NCBI RefSeq assembly: GCF_032598785.1
Contig: NZ_CP102984.1
Strand: one strand, 5' to 3'
DNA length: 64,000 nt
Origin: Terrisporobacter petrolearius
GTDB lineage: Bacteria; Bacillota; Clostridia; Peptostreptococcales; Peptostreptococcaceae
The notes beneath the pieces are model-generated. The model worked only from the letters and a program-made list of their open reading frames with translations. It was not told the origin of the DNA and made no database searches. Of the stretch, positions 9,073-17,287 are shown one piece after another (the stretch's first letter is position 1; each line of letters begins with the position of its first letter). The position numbers were made by a program, and so were the translations under genes.

Positions 9073-9702
9073 ATGAGCAAAGTTATAGTTACGGATCATC
9101 CGTTAATACAACACAAATTAACAATAATGAGAGATAAAGAAACTGGGTCTAAAGACTTTAGAGAATTATTAACAGAGATAACAATGTTAATGGGTTATGA
9201 AGTTACTAGAGATTTACAATTAGTTGATGTAGAAATAGAAACACCTGTTGTAAAAAGTACTCAAAAAATGATATCAGGTAAAAAATTAGGAATAGTACCT
9301 ATATTAAGAGCAGGGCTTGGAATGGTTGATGGATTTATAAGTTTAATACCAGCAGCTAAAGTTGGTCACTTAGGTCTTTATAGAGATCCTGAAACACTAA
9401 AGCCAGTTGAATATTACTCTAAATTTCCACAAGATATAGATGAAAGAGAAATGATAGTAGTTGATCCAATGCTTGCAACAGGTGGTTCAGCAGTGGCAGC
9501 TATAGATGTTTTAAAAGCAAGAGGAGCGAAAAGCATAAAGTTAGTTAACTTAGTTGCAGCCCCAGAAGGTATAGCTGAAGTGCAAAAATATCACAGTGAT
9601 GTAGATATATATGTGGCAGCTATAGATGAAAAATTAAATGATCACGGATACATAGTTCCAGGATTAGGAGATGCTGGAGATAGATTATTTGGTACTAAAT
9701 AG
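9073..9702 (+). CDS. upp: Uracil phosphoribosyltransferase
   Basis: Converts uracil and PRPP to UMP in pyrimidine salvage. The 209-residue protein has the PRPP-binding loop VDPMLATGGSA and the C-terminal uracil-binding region GYIVPGLGDAGDRLFGTK, both diagnostic of Upp. The start lies just after AGGAGG. It is followed by a hairpin and then the ATP synthase operon, a gene order common in clostridia and bacilli. Confidence 0.97.
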   Translation: MSKVIVTDHPLIQHKLTIMRDKETGSKDFRELLTEITMLMGYEVTRDLQLVDVEIETPVVKSTQKMISGKKLGIVPILRAGLGMVDGFISLIPAAKVGHLGLYRDPETLKPVEYYSKFPQDIDEREMIVVDPMLATGGSAVAAIDVLKARGAKSIKLVNLVAAPEGIAEVQKYHSDVDIYVAAIDEKLNDHGYIVPGLGDAGDRLFGTK

Positions 9703-9710
9703 TATATCTT

Positions 9711-9739
9711 AAGGAATCTATTGATTAAATAGATTCCTT
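9711..9739 (+). terminator. Hairpin after upp, possible weak terminator
   Basis: A perfect 10-bp stem (AAGGAATCTA with TAGATTCCTT) with a 9-base loop. The tail is only weakly T-rich, so partial readthrough into the atp operon is plausible. Confidence 0.6.
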
Positions 9740-9788
9740 ATTATAGATAAAATAACTATATTCTTAGTATAGAGGAGCATAGTTTTAT

Positions 9789-10019
9789 ATGAGTAATAAA
9801 AAAAGTACAGGTGCACAAATAGCACAAATGCTTTCTTTAATAAGTCAGCTAGGCATTATGATGGTTGTTTCCATATTTGGATGTTTTTTTATAGGCAAAT
9901 TTATCGATGATAAATTAAATACAGAACCTATTTTCATGCTAATATTTTTAGTATTGGGGGTAGGAGGAGCTTTTATGTCTGTATATAAAACTGTAATTGG
10001 ATACACAAAAAGGAAGTGA
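9789..10019 (+). CDS. atpZ: AtpZ/AtpI family small membrane protein
   Basis: A 76-residue protein with two hydrophobic segments (about 18-36 and 45-66), matching the AtpZ/AtpI accessory family found at the start of many ATP synthase operons. AtpZ and AtpI have been linked to Mg2+/Ca2+ transport or c-ring assembly. It is preceded by GAGGAG and followed six bases later by atpI. First gene of the atp cluster. Confidence 0.8.
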   Translation: MSNKKSTGAQIAQMLSLISQLGIMMVVSIFGCFFIGKFIDDKLNTEPIFMLIFLVLGVGGAFMSVYKTVIGYTKRK

Positions 10020-10025
10020 TAGAAT

Positions 10026-10415
10026 ATGGATATAAAGGTACAAAAAGAAGTTAAAGAAATAACAAAGGGTATATGTATATATGCCATTATAATAGGAATA
10101 ATATCTTTAGTTATTTCTAAACAACCAATCCACGTAATATTGGGAGTTGCTTTTGGTAGTATAATTGCTATACTTAATTTTAGGTTATTAGCAATTACCC
10201 TTGAAAAGGCAGCAGACATGCCACCAGGAAAAGCCCAAGCTTATTCCGGAATTAGATATTTGATAAGGATGTTTATTGTAGCAGTAGTTTTATTTGTTTC
10301 AGTAAAAAATCCAAATATACATGTTATAGGTACAGTCTTAGGATTAATAAGTACTCAGATTGTTATATTTATAAAAAAACTTATAATATCAAGAATATCG
10401 AGAAAGGAGGTATAA
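10026..10415 (+). CDS. atpI: ATP synthase protein I
   Basis: A 129-residue protein with about four hydrophobic helices, in the position of AtpI between atpZ and atpB. AtpI assists assembly of the c-ring in some bacteria and is not part of the finished enzyme. The sequence is poorly conserved in the family, so the call depends on size, topology and position. Ends five bases before the atpB start; the atpB ribosome binding site (AAAGGAGG) lies within its 3 prime end. Confidence 0.8.
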   Translation: MDIKVQKEVKEITKGICIYAIIIGIISLVISKQPIHVILGVAFGSIIAILNFRLLAITLEKAADMPPGKAQAYSGIRYLIRMFIVAVVLFVSVKNPNIHVIGTVLGLISTQIVIFIKKLIISRISRKEV

Positions 10416-10419
10416 ATAA

Positions 10420-11124
10420 GTGAAGTATACACAATGGGTCATTGAATTTGCAAATGGTTTTAAAATTAGTGAAACTGTTGTAACTAGTTGGATTATAATG
10501 GTAGCGTTAATAATAATAGCATTTTTATTAACAAGAAATCTGCAACCAGTACCAACCACAAAAAGACAAATTATGTTAGAGTATGCCGTTGGATCACTTA
10601 GAGGCCTTATTCATAGTAACATGGGTGATGATATAGAAAAAAGAATGCCTAATATATTCCCTTATATTGGATCTTTATTTCTTTTCTTCGTATGTTCCAA
10701 CTTGATTGGTTTATTAGGTTTTAAGTCGCCAACTACTGATGTAGACACAACTTTAGCCTGGGCTTTAATTACTTGCTTCTTAATTTATTACGAAGGGGTT
10801 AAAGCTAAAGGACCAGGATACTTTAAAGGTTTATTAGAACCAGTTCCGTTATTATTACCACTTAACATAGTAGGTGAATTTGCTAGACCAATATCGCTTA
10901 CATTCCGTCCATTTGGTAATATTTTAGGAGGAACAGTAATTATGGGATTACTTTATCAATTACTAGCATTTATATCATCATTGATACCAAATGTTTCAAT
11001 TCCATTCTTACAATTATTAATACCAGTACCATTACATTTCTACTTTGATTTATTTGCAGGATGTTTACAAGCATTTATATTCATAATGCTTACAATGGTA
11101 TTTGTTTCAAACTCAACAGAGTAA
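10420..11124 (+). CDS. atpB: F-type ATP synthase subunit a
   Basis: Subunit a forms the two half-channels carrying ions to and from the c-ring. The 234-residue membrane protein starts at GTG 10420, nine bases after AAGGAGG. The segment GEFARPISLTFRPFGN (153-168) contains the essential stator arginine (Arg163), and the C-terminal helices are complete. It works with the c subunit encoded next, which has a sodium-type site. Confidence 0.96.
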   Translation: MKYTQWVIEFANGFKISETVVTSWIIMVALIIIAFLLTRNLQPVPTTKRQIMLEYAVGSLRGLIHSNMGDDIEKRMPNIFPYIGSLFLFFVCSNLIGLLGFKSPTTDVDTTLAWALITCFLIYYEGVKAKGPGYFKGLLEPVPLLLPLNIVGEFARPISLTFRPFGNILGGTVIMGLLYQLLAFISSLIPNVSIPFLQLLIPVPLHFYFDLFAGCLQAFIFIMLTMVFVSNSTE

Positions 11125-11201
11125 AATATATGCAAATTAAATATTGGCATATTAGAATAATAATAAAAAATAAAAGTTAAAATTCGAGGAGGATTAAAAT
11201 T

Positions 11202-11462
11202 ATGGAAATTACTACTTTACAACAAGGAATCGCTATAGCAGGTTCTGCAATAGGTGCAGGTATAGCAGTTATATCTGGTATAGGTGCAGGGATAGGTCAA
11301 GGATATGCAGCTGGTAAAGGTGCAGAAGCTGTTGGTAATCAACCAGAAGCTAAAGGAGATATAATCTCTACAATGCTATTAGGTGCTGCAGTTGCAGAGT
11401 CTACAGGTATATATGGTCTTGTTATATCTATAATCTTAATATTCGCTAATCCATGGATATAG
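11202..11462 (+). CDS. atpE: F-type ATP synthase subunit c, sodium-type ligands
   Basis: The 86-residue hairpin protein forms the rotor ring. It carries Gln33 in helix 1 and Val64, Glu66, Ser67, Thr68 and Tyr71 in helix 2 (motif AESTGIY). This is the ligand set known from the Na+-translocating enzyme of Ilyobacter tartaricus; H+ enzymes usually lack the Gln and Ser/Thr combination. Sodium coupling is therefore predicted. A 77-base gap with a strong AGGAGGA site precedes it and a perfect hairpin follows it, both consistent with extra expression of the multi-copy c subunit. Confidence 0.96.
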   Translation: MEITTLQQGIAIAGSAIGAGIAVISGIGAGIGQGYAAGKGAEAVGNQPEAKGDIISTMLLGAAVAESTGIYGLVISIILIFANPWI

Positions 11463-11487
11463 AATTGAAGATGATTTGTAATAAGAT

Positions 11488-11530
11488 TTTATAGTTAGGA
11501 GAAATTATAAATTACTCTCCTAACTATAAA
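11488..11530 (+). other. Perfect intercistronic stem-loop between atpE and atpF
   Basis: A perfect 15-bp stem (11488-11502 with 11516-11530) and a 13-base loop. No T-run follows, so it is not an ordinary terminator. Such hairpins may stabilise upstream mRNA or cause partial termination, favouring atpE over the genes downstream. Confidence 0.75.
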
Positions 11531-11559
11531 TTATGGATGATGGAAAGGAGGATTAGTAG

Positions 11560-12060
11560 ATGGGTGTTAAACCAGTAGTAACCATAACTTGGGAATTAGC
11601 TATTCAGATAATAAATACAATTGTTTTATTTTGGATACTAAGAAAAATTTTATTCAAACCAGTTTTGAATATAATAGATGCTAGAGAAAAGGCAATAAAA
11701 ACAGATATAGCTACAGGTGAGCAAGCGAAAAGTGAAGGTTTAGCTTTTAAAGCTGAATATGAACAAAAACTTGCAGTTGCTAAAGATGAAGGTCAAGAAA
11801 TCATTAAGCAAGCAACTTTTAGAGCTGAGCAAAAGTCTGATGAAATAATATCTACTGCAAAAGAAGAAGCAACTAGCTTAAAAGAAAGAGCTAATAAAGA
11901 TATAGTACAAGAAAAAGAAAAAGTTATGAATGAACTTAAAAATGATATTTCTAACATAGCTATACTTGCTGCTTCTAAGGTAATTGAAAAAGATATTGAC
12001 CAAGATAAACATGAGGAAATGATAAACAAATTTATCGAAGAGGTGGGCGAAGCTAAATGA
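11560..12060 (+). CDS. atpF: F-type ATP synthase subunit b
   Basis: The peripheral-stalk subunit: one N-terminal membrane helix (about 10-28) followed by a long charged coiled coil, 166 residues in total, the usual length. It links subunit a to subunit delta and the F1 head as a dimer. Preceded by AAAGGAGG. The stop codon overlaps the atpH start by four bases, indicating translational coupling with delta. Confidence 0.95.
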   Translation: MGVKPVVTITWELAIQIINTIVLFWILRKILFKPVLNIIDAREKAIKTDIATGEQAKSEGLAFKAEYEQKLAVAKDEGQEIIKQATFRAEQKSDEIISTAKEEATSLKERANKDIVQEKEKVMNELKNDISNIAILAASKVIEKDIDQDKHEEMINKFIEEVGEAK

Positions 12061-12599
12061 TAGATATAATAGCTAACAGATATGCAGAAGCCCTATTCCA
12101 ACTAAGTGAAGATGAAAATATCACTAAAGAAATTTATAATGAATTACACAATGTAGTAGAGACAGTAAAAAACAATAAGGATTTAGATAATGTTTTAAGA
12201 TCGCCTTTAGTGGCTAAAATCGAAAAGGTTAAATTAATTGAATCATTATTTAATAATAAAATAAATAATAACTTAAAAAATTTCTTAAAGATACTAGTTG
12301 AGAAGGGAAGAATATCTTCTTTAAAATCAATAGAATTAACATTTAAGCAATTACTAAATGATAAAAATAATATAATTGAAGGTACTGTAATAAGTGCCAT
12401 TCCTTTAACTGATAAAAAAGTTAAAGAACTTGAAGAAAAGCTTTCAAAAAAATATAATAAAAATGTTACTTTAGAGAATAAAGTTGACCAAAGTATATTA
12501 GGTGGGGTTTTAGTAAGATTAGGAAATACTCAAATTGACGGATCTGTAAAAACTCGTTTAGATAATATAAAAGACCAACTTTCTCAAGTAATTTCTTAG
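12057..12599 (+). CDS. atpH: F-type ATP synthase subunit delta
   Basis: Delta attaches the b-dimer stalk to the top of the F1 head. The 180-residue protein starts with the typical NRYAEALFQL segment and ends with the conserved LGGVLVRLGNTQIDGSVKTRL region. It overlaps atpF by four bases (ATGA). atpA follows after 15 bases. Confidence 0.95.
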   Translation: MIDIIANRYAEALFQLSEDENITKEIYNELHNVVETVKNNKDLDNVLRSPLVAKIEKVKLIESLFNNKINNNLKNFLKILVEKGRISSLKSIELTFKQLLNDKNNIIEGTVISAIPLTDKKVKELEEKLSKKYNKNVTLENKVDQSILGGVLVRLGNTQIDGSVKTRLDNIKDQLSQVIS

Positions 12600-12614
12600 G
12601 AGGGCGGTGAACCC

Positions 12615-14117
12615 ATGAACTTAAGACCTGAAGAAATAAGTTCTATAATTAAACAACAAATTAAGAATTATGATAACAAAATAGAAATGACTGATACTGG
12701 TAGCGTACTAAAAGTAGGTGACGGTATCGCAACTATATACGGACTAGAAAACGTAATGTCTAGTGAACTTTTAGAATTCCCTGGAGAGATATATGGAATG
12801 GCCCTTAACTTAGAGGAAGATGTTGTTGGGGCTGTTATATTTGGTGATGACAGTGGAATCAAAGAAGGAGATATAGTTAAAAGAACAGGAAGAATAGTTG
12901 AAGTTCCTGTTGGAGACGCATTAATAGGTAGAGTTGTAAGTCCACTTGGTTTACCTATAGACGGTAAAGGACCTATAAACACTGACAAAACAAGACCAGT
13001 TGAAAGTAAAGCACCTGGTATAATGGCAAGACAATCAGTTTGTGAACCATTACAAACTGGTATAAAAGCTATAGACTCTATGATACCAATAGGTAGAGGA
13101 CAAAGAGAGCTTATCATAGGTGATAGACAAACTGGTAAGACTTCTATAGTTATAGATACTATATTAAACCAAAAAGGTAAAGATGTTATATGTATATACG
13201 TTGCAATAGGACAAAAACGTTCTACAGTTGCACAACTTGTTAGTACATTAGAAAAAGGTGGAGCAATGGATTACACAATAGTTGTATCAGCTACAGCTTC
13301 TGAATCTGCACCACTTCAATACCTTGCACCATATGCAGGAGCTGCAATGGGTGAAGAGTTCATGTTCAATGGTAAACATGTTCTAATAGTATATGATGAT
13401 TTAAGTAAACAAGCAGTTGCTTACAGAGAAATGTCATTACTACTTAGAAGACCACCAGGACGTGAAGCTTATCCAGGAGATGTATTCTACCTACATTCAA
13501 GATTGCTAGAAAGAGCTGCTAAGTTATCTGATGAATTAGGCGGAGGATCTATGACTGCACTTCCAATCATAGAAACTCAAGCAGGAGATGTTTCTGCATA
13601 TATACCAACTAACGTTATATCAATAACTGATGGACAAATATACTTACAACCAGAATTATTCTATTCAGGTATAAGACCAGCAGTTGACCCTGGTATATCA
13701 GTATCAAGGGTTGGTGGTGATGCTCAAATTAAATCAATGAAAAAAGTTGCAGGTACATTAAAACTTGCTTACTCACAATATAGAGAACTTGCATCATTCT
13801 CTCAATTTGGATCAGACTTAGATGAAGATACTAAGAAGAGACTTGCTCAAGGGGAAAGAATAGTTGCTGTTTTAAAACAAAATGAAACTGACCCTATAGC
13901 AGTTCAAGACCAAGTTATGATAATATTTGCTGTTATAAATAACTTCTTAGAAGATGTACCAGTAAATAATGTAGCAAGATTTGAAAAAGAATTATTCAGA
14001 TTTGTGGATGAAAACTATCCAGAAGTATCTAAAAAAATATTAGCAGCAGAAGATTTCTCTTCTGATTTAACAAACGCAATAGTAGAATTTAAGAAAAAGT
14101 TTGTTGTTGAAGCGTAA
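12615..14117 (+). CDS. atpA: F-type ATP synthase subunit alpha
   Basis: Non-catalytic nucleotide-binding subunit of F1, 500 residues. Visible landmarks are the P-loop GDRQTGKT, the RELIIGDRQ region, and the ATP synthase signature near PAVDPGISVSRVGG. The length is standard. Part of the contiguous atp operon, preceded by a GGAGGGCGGTGA ribosome binding region. Confidence 0.97.
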   Translation: MNLRPEEISSIIKQQIKNYDNKIEMTDTGSVLKVGDGIATIYGLENVMSSELLEFPGEIYGMALNLEEDVVGAVIFGDDSGIKEGDIVKRTGRIVEVPVGDALIGRVVSPLGLPIDGKGPINTDKTRPVESKAPGIMARQSVCEPLQTGIKAIDSMIPIGRGQRELIIGDRQTGKTSIVIDTILNQKGKDVICIYVAIGQKRSTVAQLVSTLEKGGAMDYTIVVSATASESAPLQYLAPYAGAAMGEEFMFNGKHVLIVYDDLSKQAVAYREMSLLLRRPPGREAYPGDVFYLHSRLLERAAKLSDELGGGSMTALPIIETQAGDVSAYIPTNVISITDGQIYLQPELFYSGIRPAVDPGISVSRVGGDAQIKSMKKVAGTLKLAYSQYRELASFSQFGSDLDEDTKKRLAQGERIVAVLKQNETDPIAVQDQVMIIFAVINNFLEDVPVNNVARFEKELFRFVDENYPEVSKKILAAEDFSSDLTNAIVEFKKKFVVEA

Positions 14118-14144
14118 TCCTTTTTACAAAAGGAGGTAAATTAA

Positions 14145-15014
14145 TTGGCAGGAGCTGGAATTAAAGAGATTAAAACGCGTATTAACAGTGTTAATAGTAC
14201 AAAGCAGGTTACTAAAGCTATGGAACTTGTTGCTTCTTCAAAAATGAGAAAAGCAAAAGATAGAGCTTTAGCAGCTAGACCGTACTTTGGAACAATGTAC
14301 GATACAGTGAAGGATATAGCTACAAGTACTCGTGGTGTTAGAAATGTATTCTTAAAACAAAGAGAAGTAAAAAATAGATGTTATATTATTGTTGCAGGAG
14401 ATAGAGGACTTGCAGGAGGATATAACTCAAATATAATGAAATTAACGCTTAGTCATATGGATGGAAAAAAAGAAAAAGTTATGACTGTAGGGAAAAAGGC
14501 TACGGAATTTTTCCAAAAGAGAGGTTATGACATATTAAAGTCAGCAGAAAGTGTTGAAAAATGTGACTATGATGAAACATTAGCTTTTGCAGAGGAAGCT
14601 ATGGATTTATATAAAAAAGGTGAAATTGATGAAGTATATATGGTATATACAGAATTTGTATCTCCTTTAACTCAAAACCCAAAATTATTAAAAGTGCTAC
14701 CTTTGGCATTTGAAAAAGAAGAAAATAAGGAAACAAAAGAGCAAGCTGCAAAAGGAGCTAGAGTTCAATATTTACCATCGGCAGAGGTTGTTTTAGGTCA
14801 TATAATACCTAAATATGTTTCTGGTATAGTTTATGATGGAGTTATAGAATCTTTCGCATCAGAACAAGCTGCGAGAAGAACTGCAATGAGTTCAGCAACG
14901 GATAATGCAGACGATATGCTATCTAATTTAGAATTGAGTTACAACAGAGCAAGACAATCAGCTGTAACTCAAGAAATAACAGAGATAGTAGGCGGAGTAG
15001 AGGCTCTAAAATAA
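14145..15014 (+). CDS. atpG: F-type ATP synthase subunit gamma
   Basis: The central rotor shaft, 289 residues. The start is TTG 14145, eight bases after AGGAGG; no ATG exists near the expected N-terminus. The N-terminal helix (IKEIKTRINSVNSTKQVTKAM) and C-terminal helix (SYNRARQSAVTQEITEIVGG) form the coiled coil inside the alpha/beta ring. Full-length, in contrast to the epsilon subunit that binds to it. Confidence 0.96.
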   Translation: MAGAGIKEIKTRINSVNSTKQVTKAMELVASSKMRKAKDRALAARPYFGTMYDTVKDIATSTRGVRNVFLKQREVKNRCYIIVAGDRGLAGGYNSNIMKLTLSHMDGKKEKVMTVGKKATEFFQKRGYDILKSAESVEKCDYDETLAFAEEAMDLYKKGEIDEVYMVYTEFVSPLTQNPKLLKVLPLAFEKEENKETKEQAAKGARVQYLPSAEVVLGHIIPKYVSGIVYDGVIESFASEQAARRTAMSSATDNADDMLSNLELSYNRARQSAVTQEITEIVGGVEALK

Positions 15015-15026
15015 GGAGGTTAGGAA

Positions 15027-16421
15027 ATGGCCAACGTAGGGAAAATAGTATCAATCGTAGGTGTTGTACTAGATGTTAAGTTTGATAATGAAAATAGCCT
15101 ACCTAACTTATTAAACGCATTAGTTATAAAGTTAGGAGATCAAGAAATAGTTGCTGAAGTTGCACAACATATAGGTGATGATACAGTTAGGTGTATATCA
15201 ATGAGTGCTACAGATGGACTAGTTAGAGGAATGGAAGCAATAGACACAGGAAGACCAATAAGTGTTCCTGTTGGAGATGCTACATTAGGAAGAATATTCA
15301 ACGTTCTTGGAGAACCAGTTGACGATGAACCAGCACCTAAAGATGCACCGGAGTTACCTATACATAGATCGGCTCCAGAGTATAATGATATAGCAAGTAC
15401 TGCTGAAATACTTGAAACAGGTATAAAAGTAGTTGACTTATTAGTACCATACTTAAAAGGTGGTAAAATAGGTTTATTCGGTGGTGCAGGAGTTGGAAAA
15501 ACAGTTCTTATACAAGAACTTATAAATAATATAGCTAAACAACACGGTGGTATATCAGTATTCGCAGGTGTTGGAGAAAGAACAAGAGAAGGTAATGACC
15601 TTTACCATGAAATGAAGGATTCTGGAGTTATAAATAAAACAGCTCTAGTATTCGGACAAATGAACGAGCCACCAGGAGCTAGAATGAGGGTTGCCTTATC
15701 TGGACTTACTATGGCTGAGTATTTCAGAGATGAACAAAACCAAGACGTTCTTTTATTCGTAGATAATATATTCCGTTTCACACAAGCAGGTTCTGAAGTT
15801 TCTGCCCTACTTGGACGTATGCCTTCAGCAGTTGGATACCAACCAACGCTTGCTACAGAAATGGGTAACTTACAAGAAAGAATAACATCAACTAAGAAAG
15901 GATCTATAACATCTGTTCAAGCTGTTTACGTACCTGCGGATGACTTAACTGACCCAGCGCCAGCAACAACATTCGCTCACTTAGATGCAAAAACAGTTTT
16001 ATCTAGATCTATAGCATCTCTAGGAATATACCCTGCAGTTGATCCACTTGAATCAACTTCAAGAGTACTAGATCCTAAAATAGTTGGTGAAGAACACTAT
16101 GAAGTAGCTAGAAGAGTGCAATCTATACTTCAAAGATACAAAGAATTACAAGATATAATAGCTATACTTGGTATGGATGAATTATCTGATGAGGATAAAA
16201 TAATAGTTGCTCGTGCAAGAAAGATACAAAGATTCCTTTCTCAATCTTTCACAGTTGCAGAACAATTTACAGGATTCCCAGGTAAATATGTACCAGTTAA
16301 AGAAACTGTAAGAGGTTTCAAAGAAATACTTGAAGGAAAACATGACGACTTACCAGAATCAGCATTCTTATTTGTTGGATCAATAGATGAAGCTGTTGCG
16401 AAAGCAAAGGAGAGTAGATAG
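15027..16421 (+). CDS. atpD: F-type ATP synthase subunit beta
   Basis: Catalytic subunit of F1, 464 residues. It has the P-loop GGAGVGKT, the catalytic glutamate region GERTREGNDLY, the DNIFRFTQAGSEVSALLGR segment and a DELSEED-like motif (DELSDED) that contacts gamma and epsilon. Preceded by AGGAGG and followed after three bases by atpC. Confidence 0.98.
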   Translation: MANVGKIVSIVGVVLDVKFDNENSLPNLLNALVIKLGDQEIVAEVAQHIGDDTVRCISMSATDGLVRGMEAIDTGRPISVPVGDATLGRIFNVLGEPVDDEPAPKDAPELPIHRSAPEYNDIASTAEILETGIKVVDLLVPYLKGGKIGLFGGAGVGKTVLIQELINNIAKQHGGISVFAGVGERTREGNDLYHEMKDSGVINKTALVFGQMNEPPGARMRVALSGLTMAEYFRDEQNQDVLLFVDNIFRFTQAGSEVSALLGRMPSAVGYQPTLATEMGNLQERITSTKKGSITSVQAVYVPADDLTDPAPATTFAHLDAKTVLSRSIASLGIYPAVDPLESTSRVLDPKIVGEEHYEVARRVQSILQRYKELQDIIAILGMDELSDEDKIIVARARKIQRFLSQSFTVAEQFTGFPGKYVPVKETVRGFKEILEGKHDDLPESAFLFVGSIDEAVAKAKESR

Positions 16422-16424
16422 GTC

Positions 16425-16688
16425 ATGGCAAATATATTTGCATTAGAAATAGTTACTCCAAGTGAAGTTTTTTACCAAGGTGAGGTGGAAATGGTTATAA
16501 CTAGAACAACACAAGGTGATAGGGCCATATTAAAAGATCATATACCTTTCGTTGTTGGTTTAGTTGATGGAGAATTAAGAATAAAAAAAGATGGCAAGTT
16601 TAAATCTGGCCAAATATCTGGTGGTTTCATGACTGTTAGTAAAGAAAAAACTACTATACTAACTGAAACTGCTAAATGGAACGATTAA
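16425..16688 (+). CDS. atpC: F-type ATP synthase subunit epsilon, short form lacking C-terminal helices
   Basis: Epsilon links gamma to the c-ring and in many bacteria inhibits ATP hydrolysis through its two C-terminal helices. This protein has only 87 residues against about 130-140 usually. It covers the N-terminal beta-sandwich domain (LEIVTPSEVFYQGEVEMV through TTILTETAKW) and stops where the helical domain should begin. The operon terminator lies 25 bases after the stop, and no helical domain is encoded in any frame in between, so this is a natural short form, not a frameshift. A short epsilon without the helices is known in Chlorobium. Confidence 0.9.
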   Translation: MANIFALEIVTPSEVFYQGEVEMVITRTTQGDRAILKDHIPFVVGLVDGELRIKKDGKFKSGQISGGFMTVSKEKTTILTETAKWND

Positions 16689-16712
16689 GTCTGTTGACTT
16701 ATAATATTACTT

Positions 16713-16742
16713 AAAAAGACTAGGAATTATCCTAGTCTTTTT
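16713..16742 (+). terminator. Intrinsic terminator of the atp operon
   Basis: A 12-bp stem (AAAAAGACTAGG with CCTAGTCTTTTT) with a 6-base loop and a T-rich end. Confidence 0.92.
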
Positions 16743-16856
16743 ACTTTGTCTAAAACTAATATTTAGTGCATAGAAATAAAAATATTATTAACAGTAATAG
16801 AATTGCTTATAATAAGGTAAGATAATTATATTAGAGATGATTTATGGGAGAAAATA

Positions 16857-17233
16857 ATGAATATTTTAGATATAGGGACAGATATTATAGAAGTAAAGAC
16901 AATTAAAAATGCATTAAATAAAAGAGGTGATTTTCTAAAAAAATATTCACAGAAACAGAATTAGAAATGTTTGAGGAGAAGGGAAATAATTCTCAAACCA
17001 TAGGAGGAAACTTTGTAGCAAAAGAAGCTATTAGTAAATCTTTAGGATTGGGCATGAGGGGTTATAATTTTAAAGATATAGAAATACTGAGAAATAATTT
17101 AGGGAAGGCTATAGTAAATACTTATAATAATTTAAAACAAATTTGCATACAATATAGTGTTTTAGAAATAAAGGTAAGCATATCCCATAGTGAGAACTAT
17201 GTTGTTGCAAATGCTATAACAATTACAACGTAA
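16857..17233 (+). CDS. acpS: Holo-ACP synthase, split by a -1 frame change at an A7 run
   Basis: AcpS transfers 4'-phosphopantetheine from CoA to acyl carrier protein. The N-terminal frame starts at ATG 16857 after GGGAG and encodes DIGTDIIEVKTI, with the metal-binding Asp8, but meets TAG at 16962. Shifting -1 after the A7 run (16937-16943) continues as IFTETELEMFEEK and then FVAKEAISKSLGLG and VSISHSENYVVANAI, all family motifs. The joined product is about 125 residues, the normal length. The zero-frame codons around the run are CTA AAA AAA, a perfect A_AAA_AAA heptamer, and a -1 slip restores the correct frame. Three explanations remain: programmed or transcriptional slippage, an assembly error in the homopolymer, or a true null mutation. 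AcpS is usually essential, which argues against the last. Confidence 0.85.
16923..16943 (+). other. Slippery heptamer with upstream Shine-Dalgarno-like sequence in acpS
   Basis: AGAGGTGA (16923-16930) lies six bases before the A7 run (16937-16943). An internal Shine-Dalgarno sequence upstream of a slippery A-rich site stimulates -1 frameshifting in E. coli dnaX. A modest inverted repeat (TTTGAG/CTCAAA) lies about 26 bases downstream. Confidence 0.5.
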
Positions 17234-17287
17234 AAATAAGATATATTTAAATATACCAATGAATAAAAATATATTAGGAGGTACTTC

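Noticed and set aside
16689..16712. Lost C-terminal half of AtpC downstream of the stop
   Set aside because: Only 24 bases separate the stop from the terminator and no frame encodes the helical domain.
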